33,374 bases of DNA. Origin: Acidimicrobiaceae bacterium UBA7830. GTDB taxonomy: Bacteria; Actinomycetota; Acidimicrobiia; Acidimicrobiales; Ilumatobacteraceae. Each line of letters opens with the position of its first letter. Position 1 is the first letter of the stretch. The stretch is taken from assembly GCA_002501485.1 (NCBI GenBank), contig DLTS01000032.1:17888-51261 (forward strand), given 5' to 3'. The notes beneath the pieces were generated by a model. That model was not told where the DNA came from and ran no database searches. It saw nothing but the letters and a program-made list of their open reading frames with translations. The position numbers and the translations under genes are program-made. Positions 8,738 to 15,856 of this stretch are shown one piece after another.

Positions 8738-9762
8738 GTGAGTAACGAACGCAACTCGACCAGCGGACGCGGACCGATATGGGCGATGACTTCAGCGGCT
8801 GCGATACCACCGATTCGGGCGCATTCTGTAAGTTCGTCCCCGCGGGTGTACGCAAATAGGAAACCGGCTGCAAAAAGGTCGCCAGCGCCGGTGGTATCGA
8901 CGACATGAGAAACCGGATGCGCAGATGATTCGATCACCTCCGATGGGGTGATGACCAGCGATCCGCGCTCACCCATCGTCACCACTGCGATCGGGCAATC
9001 GGCTCGAACCGCCGTTACCGCCTCAGCAAATGTGTCGGTTTCGTAGAGCGACACGAGTTCCTCAGCATTTCCAAACAAGATGTCGACCTCATCGGTGACG
9101 AGTCGCCGGAAGTCGTCTCGATGTCGTTCGACACAGAACGAGTCTGACAGGGTGAGCGACACAATGCGCCCATGACGGTGAGCGTGAACGCCGGCAGCCC
9201 GGAATGCAGCTTTTGCGTCATCTCGATCGAAGAGGTAGCCCTCCATGTACAGCACCTCGGCATCGGCAATGAGGTCAAAATCAACGTCGTCGGGGGTGAG
9301 CAGACTCGATGCTCCGAGAAACGTATTCATTGTTCGCTCGGCATCGGGGGTCACAACGATCACGCAACGACCGGTTGGCGCCTCGTTATCTCGTTCGCCG
9401 GGAGCGAATCGAACTCCCACTGCCCGAAGGTCGTGGCCAAAGGTGGTGCCAAGGTCATCATCTGAGACTTTCCCTACATATGCAGCGGTCCCTCCGAGGC
9501 TCGCAACACCACACACGGTGTTCGCAGCAGATCCACCGCTCATTTCAACTTTTGTACCGATCGCTTGATAGAGCTCGAGCGCGCGGTCGGTTTCCACGAG
9601 TGTCATCGAACCCTTCACGAGTTTGTACTCGGTTAGAAACTCCTCATCTGCATGAGCGATGACGTCGACGAGCGCATTGCCAATTCCAACGACATGAAAA
9701 GTTGCCCCTTCGGAGAACTGTCGCACAGCCACCCGTTCGACGCTAGCGGCTCCGTCGGCCAT
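8734..9762 (-). CDS. PfkB-family carbohydrate/nucleoside kinase (adenosine kinase-like)
   Basis: A 342-aa ribokinase-fold kinase. The substrate lid region contains VGIGNALVDVIA, followed by MSGGSAANTVCGVASLGG, typical of adenosine-kinase-like members. The ATP-site signature is DTTGAGDLFAAGF, with the catalytic base D295. NAEEL contains the conserved family Glu. The first 20 or so residues (to VRQFSEGATFH) are not conserved in the family, so a GTG a little inside could be the real start. The gene is transcribed divergently from pepN and is translationally coupled to the mutase. Together they could phosphorylate a nucleoside or pentose and isomerise the product. The exact substrate (adenosine, ribose, fructose) is not readable. 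Confidence 0.88.
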   Translation of the reverse strand: MADGAASVERVAVRQFSEGATFHVVGIGNALVDVIAHADEEFLTEYKLVKGSMTLVETDRALELYQAIGTKVEMSGGSAANTVCGVASLGGTAAYVGKVSDDDLGTTFGHDLRAVGVRFAPGERDNEAPTGRCVIVVTPDAERTMNTFLGASSLLTPDDVDFDLIADAEVLYMEGYLFDRDDAKAAFRAAGVHAHRHGRIVSLTLSDSFCVERHRDDFRRLVTDEVDILFGNAEELVSLYETDTFAEAVTAVRADCPIAVVTMGERGSLVITPSEVIESSAHPVSHVVDTTGAGDLFAAGFLFAYTRGDELTECARIGGIAAAEVIAHIGPRPLVELRSLLT

Positions 9763-9792
9763 GACGGAATATCACTCACTACCATCGGCGAC

Positions 9793-12315
9793 GTGACGAC
9801 CGACTGGACCGACCCACATCGACTGCCCCGCTTTGCTCTTCCACAGCACTATGTCATCAATATCACCCCTGATCTGCCGTCCGCGTCATTCACTGGTGAC
9901 GTCACGATCGACGTTGATATCGCCGAGCCCGGGCACCGGATGCTCATTCTCAACGCAATCGAGCTCGACATCATCTCTGCAGATATCGATGGTGCACCGG
10001 TATCGTTCTCGCTTGATGCCTCAACAGAACGCCTCATGTTGTCGAGTGAGGCCGAACTCGACGTAGGTCAACACCAGGTGGTGGTTTCGTTCACCGGCAC
10101 GATCAATGACAAGTTGCGAGGTTTCTACCGGTCGTCGTTCACCGATGAAGAGGGAAACGAACAGGTCATCGGCACGACACAGATGCAGTCGACAGATTGT
10201 AGACGAGCATTTCCCTGCTGGGATGAGCCCGATTTCAAAGCGACGTTTGGCATCACTCTCGTCGTCCGCGAATGCGACACCGCAGTTTCAAACTCTCCCG
10301 AAGTAGAACGTGAACCCCGGGCGGACGGTCTCGTTGCAATCACATTTGCCGACACGATGATCATGAGCACTTATCTCGTCGCCTTCGTTGTTGGACCCCT
10401 TGAAGCCACCGAATGGCGTGATGCCGATGGCATCCCGCTTCGGCTCGTGCACATACCAGGTAAAGGACATCTCACTGAGTTCGGACTAGACGTCGCAGAG
10501 TTCTGCTTGAAGTGGTTTCAGAACTACTACGGCATTCCGTATCCCGGCGACAAAGTTGAACTGCTCGCACTCCCCGACTTCGCCGCCGGCGCGATGGAGA
10601 ATCTGGGGTGCATCACGTTCAGAGAAAATCTCCTTCTTGTCGACCCGGTCAATGCAACACAGCCTGAACGGCAACTCGTTGCCGACGTTGTCGCACACGA
10701 ACTTGCCCACATGTGGTTCGGTGACCTTGTCACCATGCGCTGGTGGAATGGCATCTGGCTCAACGAGGCCTTTGCAACGTTTATGGAGATTGCGGCGTGT
10801 GACGCGTTTAAACCTGAATGGGGTCGGTGGCTGACCTTCGGAATAGAAAGGACTGTCGCCTTTGAAACCGACTCACTGGCGTCAACCCGCCCTGTTGAGT
10901 TCGAAGTGAATTCCCCCACCGACGCTGAAGGAATGTTTGATGTCCTCACTTACCAGAAAGGTGGGGCACTGCTTCGAATGTTGGAACAACACCTCGGCGA
11001 GGAGCAATTTCGCGATGGTGTGCGTCACTATCTTCGAGCACACGCCTACGGAAACACCGAAACCTCTGATCTTTGGGACGCGCTTGAGTCGACCTCAGGT
11101 CAGCCTGTTCGGGACACGATGGATTCATGGATTTGGCAAGCCGGATACCCAGTGATTTCGGTGACCCTCGATGGAGATGAGCTTGTCGTTCGCCAGCGGA
11201 AATTCTCATTTGTCGATAGCTCTGACCACACCACCTGGATGGTTCCTGTGAGCTATCGCACAGCATCGGGTACATCATCGTTGTTGCTAAGCGAAGATGA
11301 ACAGCGAGTGCAGATAGATACCAACGAGCCGGTCATTGTCAACGCTGGCGGACACGCCTTTGTGAGGGTCGAATACGACCACGAGTTGAGGTCGCGCATC
11401 ACTCGCAAGGTCTTGCCGACTCTCGATGTGCTCGAGCGCTACACGCTAGTTGATGATGCAATTGCCGCAGTCACGTCGCGTCGCCTCGACGCATCAGATC
11501 TACTCGACATGCTCACCGAGTTCCAAGACGAAGATGCCCTTTCGGTATGGCAAAGTGTCACCGCAGGCCTGCGCCTCATCTCTCGCATCATCGGTGAGAC
11601 GGATGAACGGGGAACGTTCGAAGAAACTGTCCGCGACCTCTGCGAACCAACATTGCGGCGCCTCGGTGCCCCTACAAAAAGTGAAAATGATCTTGTCGGC
11701 TCACTTCGAGGTCTCTTAGTGAAGACAGTTGCTCTTCTCGGAAACGACGCCGAGTCGATCGAAATGTGTCGTCAGATCGTGAACGATTCGGCCACCTCAA
11801 CGGTTGATCCTGAACTTCTCGCTGCTGCAACAACGGTGGTCGCAAGTCACGGCGACAACGTCGACTACCAACGTTTTCTCGATGGTTTCAGAACCTCCCA
11901 AACCCCTCAACAGCAACTACGCAATCTCTATGCTCTCGCCGAATTTCGTGACCCTGACCTCATCGCCCACACGTGCGAACTTGCCTTGTCATCTGAGGTC
12001 CGAACCCAGAACGCGCCGTTCCTACTTCGTGCTTGCATCGCAAATGAGTCCAACGGTCCGGCGGCATGGCGATTCGTTGCCGATCACTGGCAGGAAGCAA
12101 ATGAACGATTCCCCACGAACACCATTGTTCGCATGGTCGACTCGGTCAAACTCCTCACCGAGAGTGGCGATGTCGATCATGTGCAGTCATTTTTTGCGGA
12201 TCATCCGATCCCGCAGGGCGCAGCAACACTTCAGCAAATTCTTGAACGACAACTCGTCAACGCTCAGGCAACCGCGTTTCACCGACCTCTACTTCTCGGA
12301 GCCCTTCGAACCTAG
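9793..12315 (+). CDS. pepN: M1-family aminopeptidase (aminopeptidase N)
   Basis: An 840-aa zinc aminopeptidase that removes N-terminal residues from peptides in the cytoplasm. The exopeptidase motif GAMEN is at residues 266-270, and the zinc motif is H302-E303-x2-H306 with the third ligand E325 (WLNEAF). The N-terminal beta domain and an ERAP1-like helical C-terminal domain (from about residue 510) complete the standard layout. The frame stays open upstream to an ATG at 9652, but that start would run inside the divergent kinase gene and add 47 residues without family character. The GTG at 9793 (protein begins MTTDWTDPHRLPRFALP) fits the family and leaves a 30-bp divergent spacer. No signal peptide is seen. 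Confidence 0.95.
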   Translation: MTTDWTDPHRLPRFALPQHYVINITPDLPSASFTGDVTIDVDIAEPGHRMLILNAIELDIISADIDGAPVSFSLDASTERLMLSSEAELDVGQHQVVVSFTGTINDKLRGFYRSSFTDEEGNEQVIGTTQMQSTDCRRAFPCWDEPDFKATFGITLVVRECDTAVSNSPEVEREPRADGLVAITFADTMIMSTYLVAFVVGPLEATEWRDADGIPLRLVHIPGKGHLTEFGLDVAEFCLKWFQNYYGIPYPGDKVELLALPDFAAGAMENLGCITFRENLLLVDPVNATQPERQLVADVVAHELAHMWFGDLVTMRWWNGIWLNEAFATFMEIAACDAFKPEWGRWLTFGIERTVAFETDSLASTRPVEFEVNSPTDAEGMFDVLTYQKGGALLRMLEQHLGEEQFRDGVRHYLRAHAYGNTETSDLWDALESTSGQPVRDTMDSWIWQAGYPVISVTLDGDELVVRQRKFSFVDSSDHTTWMVPVSYRTASGTSSLLLSEDEQRVQIDTNEPVIVNAGGHAFVRVEYDHELRSRITRKVLPTLDVLERYTLVDDAIAAVTSRRLDASDLLDMLTEFQDEDALSVWQSVTAGLRLISRIIGETDERGTFEETVRDLCEPTLRRLGAPTKSENDLVGSLRGLLVKTVALLGNDAESIEMCRQIVNDSATSTVDPELLAAATTVVASHGDNVDYQRFLDGFRTSQTPQQQLRNLYALAEFRDPDLIAHTCELALSSEVRTQNAPFLLRACIANESNGPAAWRFVADHWQEANERFPTNTIVRMVDSVKLLTESGDVDHVQSFFADHPIPQGAATLQQILERQLVNAQATAFHRPLLLGALRT

Positions 12316-12361
12316 CTGCACAAGGCACCTCCAGCCGTTCGACGACCGGTGGCGCAAATGG

Positions 12362-13594
12362 TTAGTGCCCCCAGGCGGTGACCGCTCCTGATTCGATGAG
12401 ATTGGCGATGCGATCGTCGTCGTAACCAAGTTCTTTCAGCACTTCGACGGTGTGTTCACCGATATCTGGTGCAACTCGACGAGGCTTCCATGGGGTTCCC
12501 CAAAAATCTGCCGGCGTCGCCAACATTTCACGGCTGCTCACACCATCTCGCTCTGGAACATCTACCACTGCCCCAGATGGGCGGAACTGCGGATCTTCCA
12601 CCACGTCGTCAATGCTGTTCACCGGAGCCCAGAACACATCGGGTTCGTTGGCGAACGCAACCGCACACTGTTCAAGTGTGAGCTTTGCGAATTCCTCATC
12701 GAGCAGGCTGACGAGCTCTCCTGCGTTTTTAAATCGAGCCTTCTCGCTGTTAAACCTCTCATCGTCGATAAGGTCGCCAATTCCGAGCGCTCGGGCAAGC
12801 GGAGGCCAATGTCGATCAGACGTCACACCCACCAACCACAGATAGCGATCATCCGCAGTGCGATAACTGTTCGCCATCGGGTTGGGACTCATCTCTCGCT
12901 TAGCAATCGGTGCCACCCGCCCCCAGTCGAGTTTCAGGTTGAGGTCAAACCCGAGGGTGTATAAACCTTGGCGCATAAGCGAAGTCGTCACAAGTTGGCC
13001 TTCCCCCGTGCGTTCACGGTGAACAAGCGCAGCACTTATCGCACCTGCAAGAGCAACACCTGTTGCATGGTCACCCATTCCCCCTCGTTGAATTGGTAAG
13101 CCAGCACCAGGGATCGACAACGAATGGGCGATGCCGGTCCGCGCCCAATACGCAGCAAGGTCATACGCAGCTCGTTCGGCATCGGGGCCATGATGCCCGT
13201 AGCCAGTGATGTGCCCGTAAACGAGTCGAGGGAACTTCTCCAGCATCCTTTCAGCATCGAGGCCAGCTCGACGGAGGGCTCCTGGCCGAAGGTTACTGAT
13301 GAAGACATCAGCCTCAGCGAGGAGGTCGAGCACGATCTGCCGGCCGTCGTCAGCAGAAATATCAGTTGAGATTCCGCGCTTGCCACGATTATCAAGTTCA
13401 AACACTGGATTAGTTTCAGGGTCACCGCCGAAGATGTACTTGAACGAACGGTTTGGATCACCAGTACTGGGCTCGATCTTGACGACGTCAGCACCCCAGT
13501 CACACAGGATCAAGGCAGCTGACGGACCTGCAATCCATACGCCGAGTTCAACAACTTTGATGCCCTTGAGAGGGCCACCGCTATCGACATTCAT
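12362..13594 (-). CDS. CaiB/BaiF (class III) CoA-transferase family protein with catalytic Asp replaced
   Basis: A 410-aa protein of the formyl-CoA transferase / alpha-methylacyl-CoA racemase family. It starts MNVDSGGPLKGIKVVELG, shows the family's ADVVKIEPSTGDPNR near residue 35-50, an ISNLRPGA block and a GYGHHGPDAERAAYD loop. In Frc/CaiB the nucleophilic Asp sits in the segment GxGQxVxVxxxD. Here the same segment reads GEGQLVTTSLMR, putting Arg208 at the Asp position (codon CGC, + strand 12971-12973). So the fold is secure but classical aspartyl-CoA chemistry is doubtful. The frame is open to an ATG at 13660, but the added 22 residues are unlike the family, so I prefer ATG 13594. It is convergent with pepN and divergent from the GGT-like gene. 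Confidence 0.85.
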   Translation of the reverse strand: MNVDSGGPLKGIKVVELGVWIAGPSAALILCDWGADVVKIEPSTGDPNRSFKYIFGGDPETNPVFELDNRGKRGISTDISADDGRQIVLDLLAEADVFISNLRPGALRRAGLDAERMLEKFPRLVYGHITGYGHHGPDAERAAYDLAAYWARTGIAHSLSIPGAGLPIQRGGMGDHATGVALAGAISAALVHRERTGEGQLVTTSLMRQGLYTLGFDLNLKLDWGRVAPIAKREMSPNPMANSYRTADDRYLWLVGVTSDRHWPPLARALGIGDLIDDERFNSEKARFKNAGELVSLLDEEFAKLTLEQCAVAFANEPDVFWAPVNSIDDVVEDPQFRPSGAVVDVPERDGVSSREMLATPADFWGTPWKPRRVAPDIGEHTVEVLKELGYDDDRIANLIESGAVTAWGH

Positions 13595-13686
13595 AGCCGA
13601 ACCGTAGTGAGAGAGCTCAATACTTCTTGCAGTGGAGCTCCAGTCCCGGCTCTCAATCATTCTGGGCAGATGGCTACGGTGCCGTC

Positions 13687-15252
13687 ATGAACCCGTTACC
13701 GCAGAGTTCAACCCGAGGAATTCGCCACCTCGTCGCTTCAGCCGACCAACTCGCTTCTCGTGCCGGAGATACGGTCTTGAGCAAGGGGGGTAACGCAGTT
13801 GATGCTGCAATTGCCACAAATGCGGCCATTGCCGTCACCTGTCCGCACCTCTGCGGCCTTGGCGGTGACCTCTTCGCTCTCATTCACGATGGGCACTCAG
13901 TCCATGCTCTAAATAGCAGTGGCCGAGCGGGTTCGGGGGCAAATGCAGATCAGCTGCGGGCTGAGGGCCTCACGGCAATGCCGTTTCGACATGACATTCG
14001 AGTGGTGACCGTGCCCGGATGTATCGATGGCTGGGTTGCACTCAATGAGCGATTCGGATCAATACCGTTAGCTGACGTCATTAAACCCGCAATCGATCTG
14101 GCCGAATACGGATTTCCTGCAAGCCCATTACTCGTTGGTGCGGTCCGCCAACTCGATAGCCGAGGCGCCGAGGCACTGCACGAACTGTCATCGCAAGCGA
14201 CGAGTGTCGGTGCAGTTGTACGCCGCCGAGGTATTGCCCGGGCGCTTCGTGCGGTGGCATCGGCGGGACGTGATGGTTTCTATCTCGGCGAATTTGGGCA
14301 GGGTCTAAAAGAACTTGGGAAAGGACTGTTTCATGACCGTGATCTTGAGCAGTCGTCGGCGGAGTGGGTCATACCGCTCACGAGTTCAGCCTTTGGAGTC
14401 GACCTGCACACCATTCCTCCGAACTCTCAGGGCTACCTAACGCTGGGTGCGGCTTCGCTGCTCGACGGCATCGACCTCGGAGAGACCGATGATGATCGTT
14501 GGGCTCATCTCACGATCGAGGCATCGAAAGTCGCTGGATTTGATCGCCCTCGAGTCTTAGGCGATCGCGCCGATGGCAATGAACTTCTCGCTGCCATCGC
14601 TGCACGGCGAGACCTGCTCAATGTCAATGCGGCAAGCAAGATTGGTATTCGCTCGACGAGTGGAGATACGACATATCTCTGTACCGCAGAGGCTGATGGA
14701 CATGCGGTCTCCCTCATCCAATCAAATGCCTCCGGGTTTGGATGCTGGATTGCGGAACCACACACTCAGATCAATCTGCATAATCGAGGGCTCGGGTTCT
14801 CCCTCGAGCCGGGCCATCCAGCAGTATTCGGGCCGGGTCGTCGCCCTCCGCACACCTTGTCGCCAGCACTTGCAACCCGTGATGGTGGGTTCGTGTCGGT
14901 GTTCGGCACGATGGGAGGGGACGCTCAGCCACAAATTCTTCTACAAATTGCGGCCCGCCTATTTCAACATCAACAATCGCCTGCAGAAGCAATTCACGCC
15001 GCCCGCTGGGCTCTCGCCGGACCGACCTCCGGGTTCGATACGTGGGACGATATGTCACGGCAACAAGTGCTGCTCGAGGGTCATTCACCATCTAAGTGGC
15101 GGGAGCGCCTTACTGCTCGCGGCCACCGCATCCGTCTACAACCGGAGTGGGATTCAACGTTTGGGCATGCGCATGCGATCGTTCGTGATAAGCATGGCCT
15201 GACCGGAGCCGCCGATCCGCGAGCTCGGGTCAGCGCGTGCCTGGGACGCTAA
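13687..15252 (+). CDS. ggt: Gamma-glutamyltransferase family protein (Ntn hydrolase, cytoplasmic type)
   Basis: A 521-aa GGT-family proenzyme that would self-cleave before Thr328 to give a C-terminal nucleophile Thr. The site reads GDTTYLCTAEADGHAVSLIQS (T328-T329), equivalent to TTHF/TTHY of characterised enzymes. The N-terminal block AGDTVLSKGGNAVDAAIATNAAIAV and PHLCGLGGD are canonical. No signal peptide is present, unlike secreted glutathione-degrading GGTs, so a cytoplasmic YwrD- or acylase-like role is more likely. The open frame extends to 13627, but ATG 13687 begins directly before the conserved N-terminus. It is divergent from the CoA-transferase gene with a 92-bp spacer. Substrate (glutathione, gamma-glutamyl amide or acyl amide) is undetermined. 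Confidence 0.88.
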   Translation: MNPLPQSSTRGIRHLVASADQLASRAGDTVLSKGGNAVDAAIATNAAIAVTCPHLCGLGGDLFALIHDGHSVHALNSSGRAGSGANADQLRAEGLTAMPFRHDIRVVTVPGCIDGWVALNERFGSIPLADVIKPAIDLAEYGFPASPLLVGAVRQLDSRGAEALHELSSQATSVGAVVRRRGIARALRAVASAGRDGFYLGEFGQGLKELGKGLFHDRDLEQSSAEWVIPLTSSAFGVDLHTIPPNSQGYLTLGAASLLDGIDLGETDDDRWAHLTIEASKVAGFDRPRVLGDRADGNELLAAIAARRDLLNVNAASKIGIRSTSGDTTYLCTAEADGHAVSLIQSNASGFGCWIAEPHTQINLHNRGLGFSLEPGHPAVFGPGRRPPHTLSPALATRDGGFVSVFGTMGGDAQPQILLQIAARLFQHQQSPAEAIHAARWALAGPTSGFDTWDDMSRQQVLLEGHSPSKWRERLTARGHRIRLQPEWDSTFGHAHAIVRDKHGLTGAADPRARVSACLGR

Positions 15253-15351
15253 CTCGTAATCTGATTTACAGGACAAGCACTCGGTGACCTCGTCCGAACG
15301 GCTGGTGGAGTCAACTGCTCACAGGGCGGGCAAGCTCTTGCTAACCACTTT

Positions 15352-15368
15352 TGAGAGTATTACTCTCA
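15352..15368. promoter_or_regulatory. Perfect 17-bp palindrome, candidate repressor operator
   Basis: The sequence TGAGAGTATTACTCTCA has two perfectly complementary 8-bp arms around one central base. It ends 32 bp before the ATG of the SRPBCC gene, in the only sizeable gap ahead of the four-gene cluster. Its size and symmetry are typical of TetR- or GntR-type operators. TTGCTA at 15338-15343 upstream could be a -35 element, which would place the palindrome over the -10 region. No regulator gene lies within the window next to it. Confidence 0.6.
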
Positions 15369-15400
15369 TTACTTTCACTCCACGAAAACTGAGGTCACCC

Positions 15401-15856
15401 ATGGCTGCAAGCTCAATGGACATAACGATCAATGCATCTGCTGAAGGCGTCTGGGCTATCTTGGCCGACTTTTCAGCAATTTCGATGTGGGTGCCAATGA
15501 TCCAACACTCATGCTCGATCACTCAAGAAACCTCGGGTGTGGGGGCTGCGAGACGTGTACAAATCGCGCAACAAGCACTTGTTGAAACGGTGACGGTATG
15601 GGAGCCGCAGCAACGACTTGCGTACACCATCGAAGGAATGCCTCCCATCGTTGGAATCGCAACGACAACCTGGACGCTTCAACCATCGCCTAGAGGGACT
15701 CGCGTCACTATTTCGACCGAAATTCCTTCATCTCGCAACCCGGCTAAACGCTTTGCCGCAGCAAAGGCACTTGAGCGCATGTCACTCGCAGCACGATTCA
15801 TGACAACTGGTCTCCGACAAGAGGCAGCAACCCGAGGCAGGGAGGTCACACAATGA
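15401..15856 (+). CDS. SRPBCC-fold (polyketide cyclase/START-like) protein
   Basis: A 151-aa protein with the START/Bet v1-like pattern: MDITINASAEGVWAILADFSAISMWVPMI at the N-terminus, then alternating strands, then a long C-terminal helix with LERMSLAARFMTTGLRQEAA. Such proteins hold a hydrophobic ligand in a deep cavity and can act as cyclases, hydroxylase partners or carriers. The ATG at 15401 is chosen because GAGGTCACCC gives a Shine-Dalgarno match just upstream and the domain starts there; the open frame back to 15284 crosses the palindrome. It is the first gene of the cluster and overlaps the sulfatase fusion by ATGA. Ligand unknown. Confidence 0.85.
   Translation: MAASSMDITINASAEGVWAILADFSAISMWVPMIQHSCSITQETSGVGAARRVQIAQQALVETVTVWEPQQRLAYTIEGMPPIVGIATTTWTLQPSPRGTRVTISTEIPSSRNPAKRFAAAKALERMSLAARFMTTGLRQEAATRGREVTQ

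Noticed and set aside
9652..9792. Longer N-terminus for the M1 aminopeptidase starting at ATG 9652
   Set aside because: It lies entirely antisense to the start of the PfkB kinase gene or in the short spacer, and the 47 extra residues lack family character. GTG 9793 begins right before the conserved domain.
12331..12352. Weak bulged hairpin between the convergent pepN and CoA-transferase genes
   Set aside because: Only six base pairs (CCA-CCG with CGG-TGG) around one bulge, with no T tract on either side; not enough for a terminator call.
13595..13660. Extended start of the CoA-transferase family gene at 13660
   Set aside because: The 22 extra residues are not family-like and would overlap the extended frame of the divergent GGT gene; ATG 13594 sits at the conserved N-terminus.
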